A stretch of DNA of 42,031 nt from Bradyrhizobium macuxiense (GCF_001542415.1 NZ_LNCU01000092.1:43728-85758); one strand, 5' to 3'. Shown: positions 8,223 through 17,139, numbered from the stretch's first letter. Numbers and translations: made by a program. The notes: generated from the sequence alone by a model not told the origin.

Positions 8223-8725
8223 GCGTGGCCTCCCGGGGTCGCAACACCGTCGAGCGTCTTCTGCATCGTGGTGTTGGCGAGCCATTCGCCGTTGATGGTC
8301 ACTGAATTGCGTTGTTGCGCGACGTAGCCGCGCTTGCGGAAGAAATCGAGCGCGGTGTCACTGGCATCGACCTTCAGGATCTTGGTGCCGCGCGCGCTCG
8401 CGATCTTCTCTAGCGCGTCGCACAGCGCAGCCCCGACACCCTGCCCGACCGCGCTCGGATGCACGTAGAGCATGTCGATATGATCGGCGCCCTTCAGCGA
8501 GGCGAAGCCGACCGGCGCGCCCTGCAGCGTTGCGATCAACGTGAGCTGGCCGCCGAGCTTCTTGCCGAAGGCCGCCTCATCCTCGGCGGCCATCGCCCAG
8601 GCTTCCTGCTGCGCCTCGCTGTAATCGTCGCCGGTCAGATCCGTGATCGAAGCCGCGAAGATCGCCGCGAGTATCGGCGCATCTTCCGGCAGGAACGGAC
8701 GCAGTGGGGGGGCGGAACGGCTCAT
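8219..8725 (-). CDS. GNAT-family N-acetyltransferase
   Basis: This 168-residue protein has the GNAT acetyl-CoA-binding signature: a beta strand HIDMLYVHPSAVGQGVGAAL (near residue 95) with the Q-G-V-G-A loop that binds the pyrophosphate. A later strand, KILKVDASDTALDFFRKRGY, is the usual final element. The substrate is unknown. Its start overlaps the cysS stop (ATGA at 8722-8725) and its stop overlaps the cimA start in the same way, so three genes form a tight operon. The context does not indicate whether it modifies an amino acid, a small amine or a protein. Confidence 0.85.
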   Translation of the reverse strand: MSRSAPPLRPFLPEDAPILAAIFAASITDLTGDDYSEAQQEAWAMAAEDEAAFGKKLGGQLTLIATLQGAPVGFASLKGADHIDMLYVHPSAVGQGVGAALCDALEKIASARGTKILKVDASDTALDFFRKRGYVAQQRNSVTINGEWLANTTMQKTLDGVATPGGHA

Positions 8726-10137
8726 CGCGCAACCTCCCAGGTCGTCATTGGCTTGCCGTCGGCATCCTTGCCGTCCTTGATCACCACACCCATGGCGGCA
8801 AGCTGATCGCGGATGCGATCCGACTCCTTGAAGTCCTTGCGCGCGCGAGCCGCGGTGCGCTCAGTAATCAACGCATCGACCGCATTGGCGTCGACACCGC
8901 TCGCCGCTTGCTTGCGCCCCTTCCACGCGGCTGCGCTCTCCGACAGGAAGCCGAGCAGCCGTAGCGAACCGGCCAGCTCCTTGCGGCTCTGTTCGCTGGT
9001 CGACGCAGCGTTCCGCAGGCCGTGCAGAACGGCCATCGCCTGCGCGGTGTTGATGTCGTCGTACAGCGCTTCGATCATCGGCGGCGACGGCGCGCCAGGT
9101 TCGGCATCGGCCGCGACCGCATACCAGTCGTCCAGCGTCCTCGCGGCCTCTTCCGCACTCTTCAGCGTCCAGTCGAGCGGCGAACGATAATGCGTCCGCA
9201 ACATGCTCAGGCGCAGCACCTCGCCCGGCCAATCGGCCAGCAGATCGCGGATCGTGAAGAAGTTGCCGAGCGACTTCGACATCTTCTCGCTCTCGATCTG
9301 CAGGAATCCGTTGTGCATCCAGACATTGGCCATGCGGTCGGAGTGGAAAGCGCAGCAGGTTTGCGCGAGCTCGTTCTCATGGTGCGGGAACACGAGGTCG
9401 ATGCCGCCGCCATGGATGTCGAACTTCTCGCCGAGATGCTTCCAGGCCATTGCCGAGCACTCGATGTGCCAGCCGGGCCGCCCTTCGACCGCGATGCCGG
9501 CGGGTGACGGCCATGACGGTTCGCCCGGCTTCGACGGCTTCCACAGCACGAAGTCGGTGTTGTCGCGCTTGTAGGGCGCGACGTCGACGCGGGCGCCCGC
9601 GATCATCTCGTCGAGCGAGCGCTTCGACAGCGAGCCGTAGCGCGGCAGCACCGAATTGGCCGCGTTCATCGCCTGCGGCGAGAACAGCACGTGGTCCTCC
9701 GCGACATAGGCGAAGCCGCCGGCAATCAGCTTTTCGATGATCGCACGCATCTCCGGGATGTGCTCGGTCGCACGCGGCTGCACCGTCGGCGCCAAGCAGC
9801 CCAGCGCGGTGACGTCGTCCTGGTACTGCTGATAGGTCTGCTCGGTGACCTTGCGGATCGCCTCGTTCAGGGGCACGCCGGGATAATCCCGCGCGGCGCG
9901 GACGTTGATCTTGTCATCGACGTCGGTGATGTTGCGGACATATTTGACGTGGCCGGCGCCATAGCGATGGCGCAGCACGCGGAACAGCACGTCGAAGACG
10001 ATGGCGGCGCGGCCGTTGCCGATGTGGGCGAAGTCGTAGACCGTCGGTCCGCAGGCATACATGCGGACGTTATCGACATCGAGCGGCACGAAGGGCCGCT
10101 TTTCCCGGGTCAACGTATCGTAGAGGCGCAATTCCAT
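8722..10137 (-). CDS. cysS: Cysteinyl-tRNA synthetase
   Basis: This class I aminoacyl-tRNA synthetase charges tRNA-Cys. The 471-residue product carries HIGN at residues 38-41 (the HIGH motif) and KMSKS at 285-289. The zinc ligands that select cysteine, by family comparison, are Cys29 (in YACGPTVY), Cys227 (HIECSAM), His252 (PHHEN) and Glu256. The C-terminal helical anticodon-binding region (DALITERTAARARKDF) is complete, and the protein ends with the usual short basic domain. It is the first gene of the cysS-GNAT-cimA operon. A 296-bp gap separates it from the divergent gene at 10434. Confidence 0.97.
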   Translation of the reverse strand: MELRLYDTLTREKRPFVPLDVDNVRMYACGPTVYDFAHIGNGRAAIVFDVLFRVLRHRYGAGHVKYVRNITDVDDKINVRAARDYPGVPLNEAIRKVTEQTYQQYQDDVTALGCLAPTVQPRATEHIPEMRAIIEKLIAGGFAYVAEDHVLFSPQAMNAANSVLPRYGSLSKRSLDEMIAGARVDVAPYKRDNTDFVLWKPSKPGEPSWPSPAGIAVEGRPGWHIECSAMAWKHLGEKFDIHGGGIDLVFPHHENELAQTCCAFHSDRMANVWMHNGFLQIESEKMSKSLGNFFTIRDLLADWPGEVLRLSMLRTHYRSPLDWTLKSAEEAARTLDDWYAVAADAEPGAPSPPMIEALYDDINTAQAMAVLHGLRNAASTSEQSRKELAGSLRLLGFLSESAAAWKGRKQAASGVDANAVDALITERTAARARKDFKESDRIRDQLAAMGVVIKDGKDADGKPMTTWEVAR

Positions 10138-10433
10138 GGATACCGGTCCCTTGCGGCCGGGCGGTCCAATGATCTCAGGGTGATTGAGAAAAGACGGCCT
10201 CAGCCAGCGAATCGCTAGCTAATAATCTCGCGGCAAATGCTGCAGATGGCGAGGAGGCTGTTCATGGTTCCACCATGTCTCATGGCCCCTTTGTGCCGTC
10301 AAGGGGATGTTTTGGGATCGTTTGCGGCACTCAAGCCCGCGAAAGTCGCACCAAGCCCCTCATGGTTAATCATTATTAAGAATTTGGGCGTATCCGGTGG
10401 TCTTGCGGATTTCACCCGATTCACCGACGCACC
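10138..10433. other. Intergenic region with divergent promoters expected
   Basis: The gap lies between cysS (leftward) and a small secreted-protein gene (rightward). No RNA gene is recognisable. At 10366-10379 there is TTAA-N6-TTAA, one base short of the TTAA-N7-TTAA CtrA consensus. It lies 55 bases before the rightward gene and could be a weak regulatory half-site pair. An open frame starting at 10237 has no recognisable protein features. Confidence 0.4.
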
Positions 10434-10742
10434 ATGCGGCTCATTTCAGCATTCGTTGCCTGCACGCCCCTCCTCACCGCTTCGGCCGCGCTGGCCGACA
10501 GCCGGGTCTTCATCATTGCCAACCAGGCGGACGGCTACGGCGTCGACCAATGCCTGGCCCGCGGCGACAGATGTGGTGCCTACGCCGCCCGCGCCTATTG
10601 CCAGTCACGCGATTTTGCACAGGCCACCAATTACCGCCGCGTCGATCCCGACGAGATCACCGCTGCGATTTCGGGGGCGGCCGGCGACAAATGCAGCGGA
10701 AATGGCTGCGGCGAATACGTCGCCATCACGTGCCAGCGCTGA
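10434..10742 (+). CDS. Small secreted cysteine-rich protein of unknown function
   Basis: The 102-residue product starts with a clear signal peptide (MRLISAFVACTPLLTASAALA, cleavage expected after ALA). The mature part of about 81 residues has six cysteines: two in QCLARGDRC, one in YCQS, two in KCSGNGC and one in TCQR. This suggests three disulfides in the periplasm. I recognise no named family. The protein is followed by DUF2865-type gene 10892 in the same direction, 149 bp downstream, also exported. Two longer open frames overlap it on the same strand but show no protein-like composition. Confidence 0.7.
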   Translation: MRLISAFVACTPLLTASAALADSRVFIIANQADGYGVDQCLARGDRCGAYAARAYCQSRDFAQATNYRRVDPDEITAAISGAAGDKCSGNGCGEYVAITCQR

Positions 10743-10891
10743 GCCCGCGCCAAGCGACTGGTCGGGCCGGGCTTTTGCCACATCGGCGCCCCGGAAACGA
10801 CGTGACGCTGCCCCGAGAAAAGGCTATTGCAGGCCGCCTTGGCCGCGCTTCGGCGTTTGCTCGCCGCGCGGCATCGTTCTAATGGCCGGAT

Positions 10892-12067
10892 ATGCCCAAG
10901 ACCTCCGATCTTCGTTTCCCCCGATGGCTTTTGACCTGCGCGCTGCTTGCCGGTATTGCCCTGCCCGCCTCTGAAGCGTTCGCACAGATGAATCCGGGCC
11001 CGCCCGGACCGCCGCCGCAACAGCCTCAGGCCAACCCGATGTGCGCCCGGCTCGAAGGACAACTGGCGACGATCGATCGCGGCGGCGGCTCCGGCGACCC
11101 GGCGAAGGACGAGCAAATCCGGCGCTATCAGGAGGCCGCAACCCGGCAGCAGGGCGAGCTCGATCGCGTCACGGCGCAGGCCCGGCGCATGGGCTGCGAC
11201 AGCTCCGGCTTTTTCTCGCTGTTCAATAACAACTCGGCGCAGTGCGGTCCGGTCAACAACCAGATCCAGCAGATGCGCGCCAATCTCGACCAGATCACTG
11301 CCAACCTGGAGCAGCTCCGCACCGGCGGGCTCGGCGGCGCCGACCGCGAGAACCAGCGCCGCTCGGTGCTGACCGCGCTCGCGCAGAACAATTGCGGCCC
11401 GCAATATGCCGCCGCAGCCGCGCGCGGCCCGGGCAACTTCCTGAGCAACCTGTTCGGCGGTGGAGGCGGCGGCGGTGGCCCTGACGTCAACCAGTTGCCC
11501 CCGCCCGCCCCCGAATACGGCGCGCAGTCCGGCACCTACCGCACCGTGTGCGTCCGCACCTGCGACGGCGCCTATTTCCCGATCTCGTTCGCGACCGTGC
11601 AGGCGCGCTTCGCCGATGACGAGCGAGTCTGCAAGGCGCAGTGCCCCGCCGCGGACGCGAGCCTGTTCGCCTACCGCAATCCCGGCGAAGACATCAACCA
11701 GGCGGTGTCGATCAGCGGCCAGCCCTACAGCTCGCTGCCGAACGCCTTCAAGTATCGCAGCGAATTCAACCCGTCCTGCTCGTGCCGGGCGGCAGGCCAG
11801 AGCTGGGCGGATGCACTGAAGGGCGTCGACGACAGAGCCAGCGCCGAGCAGGGCGACATCGTCGTCACCGAAGAGAGCGCGCGGAAGATGCAGCAGCGGG
11901 CCCAGCAGCAGGCGACGAAATCCGGCAAGAAGGGCGCGCCGGCAGCGGCGCAGCAGCAGCAACCGGCCGCGGCTGACGCGACGGCTCCGGCCGCACCGTC
12001 CGGCGACAGGCAGATCCGCACGGTCGGACCAACCTTCATCGCGCCGAGTACTGCGCCGAAGCACTAG
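10892..12067 (+). CDS. DUF2865 domain-containing secreted protein
   Basis: The 391-residue protein has a signal peptide (cleavage near ASEAFA-Q, residue 32), then a Pro/Gln-rich segment, a coiled-coil-like Gln-rich region (residues 70-160) and a Gly-rich linker of seven glycines near residue 193. A conserved cysteine domain follows (about 215-305). It contains CVRTCDGAYFPISF, VCKAQCPAADASLFAYRNPG and the final FNPSCSCR, the pattern of DUF2865. The tail is Ala/Gln-rich and low in complexity. The function is unknown. DUF2865 proteins are largely restricted to Rhizobiales, and the motif TCDGxYFPIS suggests an extracytoplasmic structural or binding role. I would not go further than that. Confidence 0.85.
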   Translation: MPKTSDLRFPRWLLTCALLAGIALPASEAFAQMNPGPPGPPPQQPQANPMCARLEGQLATIDRGGGSGDPAKDEQIRRYQEAATRQQGELDRVTAQARRMGCDSSGFFSLFNNNSAQCGPVNNQIQQMRANLDQITANLEQLRTGGLGGADRENQRRSVLTALAQNNCGPQYAAAAARGPGNFLSNLFGGGGGGGGPDVNQLPPPAPEYGAQSGTYRTVCVRTCDGAYFPISFATVQARFADDERVCKAQCPAADASLFAYRNPGEDINQAVSISGQPYSSLPNAFKYRSEFNPSCSCRAAGQSWADALKGVDDRASAEQGDIVVTEESARKMQQRAQQQATKSGKKGAPAAAQQQQPAAADATAPAAPSGDRQIRTVGPTFIAPSTAPKH

Positions 12068-12074
12068 ATCTTTG

Positions 12075-12128
12075 TTTTGACGCGTTTTCTTCACGCGAAC
12101 CGGTATCCACTTCGCTCGAAAACGCTCT
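12075..12128. repeat. Bradyrhizobium-type intergenic repeat (GACGCGTTTTC type)
   Basis: The stretch TTTGACGCGTTTTCTTCACG, then CGAACCGGTATCCACTTCGC and TCGAAAACGCTCT, is a sequence I recognise as very frequent between Bradyrhizobium genes. GACGCGTTTTC and GAAAACGC near its ends can pair (imperfectly), and TTCACGCGAA is an internal dyad. It sits 8 bases after the DUF2865 stop codon and may act as a transcript end. Confidence 0.6.
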
Positions 12129-12211
12129 AATCTTCGCGTGGCTTCCCGGCTCGGCGAGCACTCCCCCGCAAGCGGGCGGGCCAGAAGTTTGATCGCAAGC
12201 GCCAGTCAGCC

Positions 12212-13963
12212 TCAGCCCTCGAACGCTTCCGCCGATGCGCGGCTCGTCCGCGTGACAAGCTTGTCGTCGGGCTCGGGCAAGGCCTTGCCCGGATCGCGGA
12301 AGCGGTTGGTGATGGGATAGCGGCGGTCGCGGCCAAAGTTCTTGCGCGTGACCTTGACGCCCGGTGCGGCCTGCCGGCGCTTATACTCGGCGATGTTAAG
12401 CAGGCGATCAATGCGCGTCACCACATCGCGCTCAAAACCGGCGGCGATGATGGTTGCCAGCGGCTCCTCGCGCTCGACGAGACGCTCGAGGATCGCATCC
12501 AGCACCTCGTAGGGCGGCAGCGAATCCTGGTCGGTCTGGTTCTCGCGCAACTCCGCGGTCGGCGGACGCGTGATGATGTTGACGGGGATCACCTCGCCCG
12601 ACGGCCCGAGCGCGCCGTCCGGCTTCCAGGAATTGCGCAAGCTCGACAGACGGAACACTTCCGTCTTGTAGATGTCCTTGATCGGGTTGAAGCCGCCGTT
12701 CATGTCGCCATACAGCGTGGCGTAGCCGACCGACATCTCCGACTTGTTGCCTGTCGTCACCACCATGGCGCCGGTCTTGTTGGAGATCGCCATCAGCAGC
12801 GTGCCGCGGGCGCGTGCCTGCAGATTCTCCTCTGTGATGTCGCGCTCCAGCCCTTCGAACACCGGCGCGAGAATTTTCTCGAAGCCGTTGACGGCGTCGG
12901 CGATCGGCAGCACCTCGTAGCGGATGCCGATCGCGGCCGCGAGCTTCGCCGCATCGTCGAGCGACACCTGCGCGGTGTAGCGAAACGGCAGCATGACGCC
13001 GCGCACCTTGTCGGCGCCGAGCGCATCCACCGCGATCGCCGCGCACAGCGCGGAGTCGATGCCGCCGGAGATGCCGAGCAGCACGCCCGGAAAACCGTTC
13101 TTGCGGACATAGTCGCGCAGCCCGAGCACACAGGCCGCGTAGTCGGCCTTATCGCCTTCGACGAGCTCGGCGATTGGGCCGTTGCAACGCCAGCCGTCCG
13201 GCGTCTTGTGCCAGGACAATGTGGTGATGTTCTCCTCGAACGCCGGAAGCTGCGCGGCGACCGAGAGGTCCGCGTTCAGCGCGAACGAGGCGCCGTCGAA
13301 GATCAGCTCGTCCTGGCCGCCGATCTCGTTGAGATAGACCAGCGGCAGCCCGCTCTCGGTGACGCGCGCGACCACGATCGAGAGCCTGAGGTCGGTCTTG
13401 TCGCGCGCATAGGGCGAACCGTTCGGCACGATGAGGATTTCGGCGCCGGTCTCGGCCAGGCACTCGACGACGTTCTCGTATTCCTCTGATTCCTCGAGCC
13501 AGATGTCCTCGCAGATCGGCACGCCGATCCGCACGCCGCGCACAGTCACCGGGCCCGACGCCGGGCCGCGCGCGAACAACCGCTTCTCGTCGAATACGCC
13601 GTAGTTCGGCAAGTTGGCCTTGAAGCGCAGCGCAGTGATCCGGCCCTCATCGAGCAGCGCGCAGGCGTTATAGAGCTTGTCGTCCTCGACCCAGGGCGTG
13701 CCGATCAGCATGGCCGGGCCGCCATCGGCGGTGTCGCGCGCCAGTTCCTCGATGGCGCCGCGGCAGGCCGCCTGGAACGCCGGTTTCAGGACCAGATCCT
13801 CCGGCGGATAGCCGGCGATGAAGAGTTCCGAGAGCACTACCAGATCGGCCCCGTCGGCCTTCGCCCGTTCGCGCGCGGCGCGCGCCATCGCGGTGTTGGC
13901 GGTGACGTCGCCGACCGTCGGATTGAGTTGCGCCAGGGTGATCTTGATCTGTTGTTCGCTCAT
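12212..13963 (-). CDS. nadE: Glutamine-dependent NAD+ synthetase
   Basis: This enzyme amidates deamido-NAD to NAD+ and uses glutamine as the ammonia source. The 583-residue protein has an N-terminal nitrilase-like glutaminase domain with the triad Glu46 (LSELF), Lys115 (RFKANLPNYG) and Cys151 (GVPICEDIW). The C-terminal synthetase domain has the ATP pyrophosphatase loop SGGIDSAL at residues 299-306. TGNKSEMSVGYATLYGD lies further on. Both domains are complete, so it does not need a separate amidotransferase. The ATG at 13963 is followed by EQQIKITLAQLNPTVGD, a normal start for the family. It lies 45 bp after dgkA on the same strand and may share its transcript. Confidence 0.96.
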   Translation of the reverse strand: MSEQQIKITLAQLNPTVGDVTANTAMARAARERAKADGADLVVLSELFIAGYPPEDLVLKPAFQAACRGAIEELARDTADGGPAMLIGTPWVEDDKLYNACALLDEGRITALRFKANLPNYGVFDEKRLFARGPASGPVTVRGVRIGVPICEDIWLEESEEYENVVECLAETGAEILIVPNGSPYARDKTDLRLSIVVARVTESGLPLVYLNEIGGQDELIFDGASFALNADLSVAAQLPAFEENITTLSWHKTPDGWRCNGPIAELVEGDKADYAACVLGLRDYVRKNGFPGVLLGISGGIDSALCAAIAVDALGADKVRGVMLPFRYTAQVSLDDAAKLAAAIGIRYEVLPIADAVNGFEKILAPVFEGLERDITEENLQARARGTLLMAISNKTGAMVVTTGNKSEMSVGYATLYGDMNGGFNPIKDIYKTEVFRLSSLRNSWKPDGALGPSGEVIPVNIITRPPTAELRENQTDQDSLPPYEVLDAILERLVEREEPLATIIAAGFERDVVTRIDRLLNIAEYKRRQAAPGVKVTRKNFGRDRRYPITNRFRDPGKALPEPDDKLVTRTSRASAEAFEG

Positions 13964-14008
13964 ATTCTTAAGTTGTCCTGCGCGAGAGCAAACTTCAATC
14001 GGTGGGAA

Positions 14009-14362
14009 TCAGAACACGCCCATGCGTTCGGCGAGGGCGAACAGCCAGAACAGGCCAGCCATCACCAGGGCCACCCCGACGGCGGCCGAGCCCATGTCCT
14101 TGACCCGCCCGATCTGCGGATCGTGGTCGGTGGTCAAGCGGTCGGCGAGCTTCTCGATCGCGGTGTTGAGCAGCTCGATCACCAGCACCAGCACCACGGT
14201 CGCGACCAGCTCGACCCGGCGCATCACCGTGGCGCCGACCAGCCAGGCGAGCGGCAGCGACAGCACCAGCGCCACCACCTCCTCGCGAATCGCCTGCTCC
14301 GAGCGAATGGCAAATGCCAGCCCGTTGCGCGAGTTGATGGTGGCCCGCCAGAACCTCAGCAA
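14009..14362 (-). CDS. dgkA: Diacylglycerol kinase (prokaryotic DgkA type)
   Basis: This small membrane enzyme phosphorylates diacylglycerol to phosphatidic acid and recycles lipid released during glucan or envelope modification. The 117-residue protein has three predicted membrane helices and the family signature ELLNTAIEKLADR, followed by IGRVKDMGSAAVG. The Glu and Asn of ELLNTAIE bind metal and ATP. It lies 15 bp after the DAHP synthase stop codon and 45 bp before nadE, all on the reverse strand, so the three genes are probably transcribed together. The window also holds pssA and psd but no glucan-modifying enzyme. Confidence 0.92.
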   Translation of the reverse strand: MLRFWRATINSRNGLAFAIRSEQAIREEVVALVLSLPLAWLVGATVMRRVELVATVVLVLVIELLNTAIEKLADRLTTDHDPQIGRVKDMGSAAVGVALVMAGLFWLFALAERMGVF

Positions 14363-14377
14363 GTCACAGCCCCCAGA

Positions 14378-15766
14378 TCACAACCCTGCAGCGGCCGGCA
14401 TCGGTTTGACCTTGCCTGCGCGCTCCTGCTTGAGCAGCTCGGCGATCAGGAAGGCCATGTCGATGGACTGTTCGGCGTTGAGGCGGGGGTCGCAGACCGT
14501 GTGGTAACGGTCGTTGAGGTCCTCGTCGGTGATGGCGCGGGCGCCGCCGATGCACTCGGTGACGTCCTGCCCGGTCATCTCCAGATGCACGCCGCCGGCA
14601 TGCGTGCCTTCGGCGCCATGGATCGCGAAGAACGACTTCACCTCCGACAGCACGCGATCGAACGGCCGCGTCTTGTAGCCAGAGGTCGAGGTGATGGTGT
14701 TGCCGTGCATCGGATCGCACGACCAGACGACGACCCGCCCTTCCCGCTGCACCGCGCGGATCAGGCCGGGCAGATGATCGCCGACCTTGTCCGAACCGAA
14801 GCGGTTGATCAGCGTCAGCCGTCCCGGCTCGTTGTCGGGGTTCAGCACATCGATCAGCTTCAGCAACTCGTCCGGCTTAAGCGACGGACCGCATTTCAGG
14901 CCGATCGGGTTCTTGATGCCGCGGAAATATTCGACATGGGCGTGATCAAGCTGCCTTGTGCGGTCGCCGATCCAGATCATGTGGCCCGAGGTCGCATACC
15001 AGTCGCCGGTCGTGGAATCGACCCGCGTCATCGCCTGCTCGTAGCCGAGCAGCAGCGCCTCGTGGCTGGTGTAGAAATCGGTCGCGCGCAGCTCGGGATG
15101 GCTCTCGAGGTCGAGGCCGCAGGCGCGCATAAAGTTCAGCGCGTCGGAGATGCGGTCGGCCAGCTCCTTGTAGCGGCGGGACTGCGGCGAATCCTTAAGG
15201 AAGCCGAGCATCCACTGATGCACGCTGCCGAGATTGGCAAAGCCGCCGGTGGCGAACGCGCGCAGCAGGTTGAGCGTCGCCGCCGACTGGCGATACGCCA
15301 TCAACTGGCGCTGCGGATCGGGGATACGCGCTTCCGCAGTGAAGGCGATGTCGTTGACGATGTCGCCGCGATAGCTCGGCAGCTCGACGCCGTTCTGCTT
15401 TTCGATCGGCGACGAGCGCGGCTTGGCGAACTGGCCGGCGATACGGCCGACCTTCACCACCGGCAACGCGCCGGCGTAGGTGAGCACGACCGCCATCTGC
15501 AGCAGCACACGGAAGAAATCGCGGATGTTGTTGGCGCCGTGCTCGGCAAAGCTCTCGGCGCAGTCGCCGCCCTGCAGCAGGAAGGCCTCGCCTGCGGCGA
15601 CCCGCCCCAGCGCCTTCTTCAGGTTGCGCGCTTCGCCGGCGAACACCAGCGGCGGAAAGGTCGCAAGCTGCGCCTCGACATCGGCCAATGCCTTGGCATC
15701 GGGATAATCGGGCACCTGCACGACCTTCTTGGCGCGCCAGCTATCGGGTGTCCACCGCTCGGACAT
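14378..15766 (-). CDS. 3-deoxy-7-phosphoheptulonate synthase, class II (DAHP synthase)
   Basis: This enzyme condenses phosphoenolpyruvate and erythrose 4-phosphate, the first step of the shikimate pathway. The 462-residue product matches the plant-like class II enzymes: it starts WTPDSWRAKKVVQVPDYPD, has GGDCAESF (near residue 86) with the metal-binding Cys, and later KVGRIAGQFAKPRSSP, WSCDPMHGNT and GGVHLEMTGQDVTECIGG. The Glu of HLEM and Asp near the C-terminus complete the Mn site. Class II enzymes are the usual form in Bradyrhizobium and are called AroF or AroG in different genomes, so no symbol is given. It is the first gene of a likely operon with dgkA and nadE. Confidence 0.95.
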   Translation of the reverse strand: MSERWTPDSWRAKKVVQVPDYPDAKALADVEAQLATFPPLVFAGEARNLKKALGRVAAGEAFLLQGGDCAESFAEHGANNIRDFFRVLLQMAVVLTYAGALPVVKVGRIAGQFAKPRSSPIEKQNGVELPSYRGDIVNDIAFTAEARIPDPQRQLMAYRQSAATLNLLRAFATGGFANLGSVHQWMLGFLKDSPQSRRYKELADRISDALNFMRACGLDLESHPELRATDFYTSHEALLLGYEQAMTRVDSTTGDWYATSGHMIWIGDRTRQLDHAHVEYFRGIKNPIGLKCGPSLKPDELLKLIDVLNPDNEPGRLTLINRFGSDKVGDHLPGLIRAVQREGRVVVWSCDPMHGNTITSTSGYKTRPFDRVLSEVKSFFAIHGAEGTHAGGVHLEMTGQDVTECIGGARAITDEDLNDRYHTVCDPRLNAEQSIDMAFLIAELLKQERAGKVKPMPAAAGL

Positions 15767-15918
15767 GACGTCAACTCCTGAGCAAAAACCGCAACTTAAT
15801 CCACGGTTGAGGAAAGGCCCGGGTTATACACAGGCCCTCCCTCTCCCGCTAGAAGGATTCCTGCAATTCCGTCAATCTCTTGCAGGAAAAGCCGAATTCG
15901 CATTTGTTAGACCATACC

Positions 15919-16845
15919 ATGAATGCTCGGGTAAATGCCGTGGCCGGGGCCGCGCCGGACGATGTTTTCAGCGACGACATCGTCGTGCCCGCCCTCGACG
16001 GCTACCCGCTTGCCGCGACCCTGTTCCTGCCCCGCGGCGTCAAGCGCCACGCCATCCTGATCAACTCGGCGACCGCCGTCCCCCGCCAATTTTATCGCGG
16101 CTTTGCCGGCTACCTCGCCCGCCGCGGCGCCGCAGTGCTGACCTACGATTACCGCGGCACCGGCGACAGCAGGCAGAAGGCGCCGACCGGCACCAACCGC
16201 CCGAAATCGCTGGCCGGCTTCAACGCCACGATGGCCGACTGGGCCGCGCTCGACGTCACCGCCGCCGTGAGGTGGATGCGCGAGCGCTACCGCACGCTGC
16301 CGTTCGGCTATGTCGGCCACTCCTTCGGCGGCCAGGCGCTCGGTCTGCTCGCCAACAACACCGAGATCCCGCGCGCGCTGCTGATCGCCTCGCAGGCCGC
16401 CTATTGGAAGCTGATGGCCTCGCCGGAGAACTACCGCGTCGTCGCCTTCATGAACGGCGTCGGCCTGCCGCTGACGCGCGTGCTCGGCTACGCGCCGGGC
16501 TGGGCCGGCCTCGGCATGGACCTGCCCAAGGGCGTGTTCGAGCAATGGACGCGCTGGGTGATGTCCCCGCGCTACCTGCTCGACGATGCCACCCTCACCG
16601 CACGCGAGAACTTTCCGAACTTCAAGGGCGCGCTGCGCGCGATCAGCGTGACCGACGACAGCTGGGCGACGCGGCCCGCGGTCGAATTGTTGTGCTCGGC
16701 CTTCACCGCCGTGACACCGGAGATCATCTCGATCAGCCCCGTCGATGCCGGCGTGAAGAAGATCGGCCATCTCGGCTTCTTCCGCAGCGAGCACCGCGAT
16801 GCGCTGTGGCGCGGTGCGGCGGAGTGGATCGAGGCGGAGGGCTGA
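15919..16845 (+). CDS. Alpha/beta hydrolase
   Basis: The 308-residue protein has the alpha/beta hydrolase nucleophile elbow GHSFGG, with Ser135 as the likely nucleophile. The early strand is LAATLFLPRG and the oxyanion-region motif is YDYRGTGDSR (77-85). The likely catalytic His lies in KKIGHLGFFRSEH near the C-terminus. The overall layout resembles the family annotated as 'alpha/beta hydrolase, YheT/serine aminopeptidase-like', but no substrate can be assigned. The open frame extends 13 codons upstream of 15919; the ATG at 15919 (MNARVN) fits the domain better. It is divergent from the DAHP synthase gene over 152 bp. Confidence 0.82.
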   Translation: MNARVNAVAGAAPDDVFSDDIVVPALDGYPLAATLFLPRGVKRHAILINSATAVPRQFYRGFAGYLARRGAAVLTYDYRGTGDSRQKAPTGTNRPKSLAGFNATMADWAALDVTAAVRWMRERYRTLPFGYVGHSFGGQALGLLANNTEIPRALLIASQAAYWKLMASPENYRVVAFMNGVGLPLTRVLGYAPGWAGLGMDLPKGVFEQWTRWVMSPRYLLDDATLTARENFPNFKGALRAISVTDDSWATRPAVELLCSAFTAVTPEIISISPVDAGVKKIGHLGFFRSEHRDALWRGAAEWIEAEG

Positions 16846-16860
16846 GCCACAAGCTCCACC

Positions 16861-16982
16861 GTCGTCCCTGCGAAAGCAGGGACCCATACTCCGCGGCGGA
16901 TGTTGTGAGAGGGACTCGCCGTTCCAGCAATGCTCAACAATAACCATTTGTGGTTATGGGTCCCTGCTTTCGCAGGGACGAC
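16861..16982. repeat. Paired REP-like hairpins forming a 28-bp perfect inverted repeat
   Basis: The arms 16861-16888 (from GTCGTCCCTGCGAAAGCAGG to CCCATA) and 16955-16982 are exact reverse complements over 28 bases. Each arm is itself a hairpin, CCCTGC-gaaa-GCAGGG, so the unit can fold as two small hairpins or one long one. It sits 15 bp after the hydrolase stop codon. Similar 'GTCCCTGCGAAAGCAGGGAC' elements occur across Bradyrhizobium and other genomes as REP-type repeats. Confidence 0.85.
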
Positions 16983-17139
16983 ATTGAGTGTGTGTTGAAC
17001 CGCCGATGAATCATGCATTCGCGTTCTCGCGACATGAGAATCTTGCCAATTGAAAGCCGGGAGCCGACAACGATACCACACGGGCCGGAGCGTTCAGGTA
17101 AACCGATCAGATCATCCCCTGCAAGCTACGGTCATTTCG

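Noticed and set aside
10366..10379. TTAA-N6-TTAA as a CtrA site
   Set aside because: The spacer is one base shorter than the consensus of seven, so it is only mentioned in the region note.
10237..10974. 245-residue open frame overlapping the secreted protein at 10434
   Set aside because: The inner frame has a signal peptide and regularly spaced cysteines; the long frame has low-complexity Arg/Pro/Ser composition.
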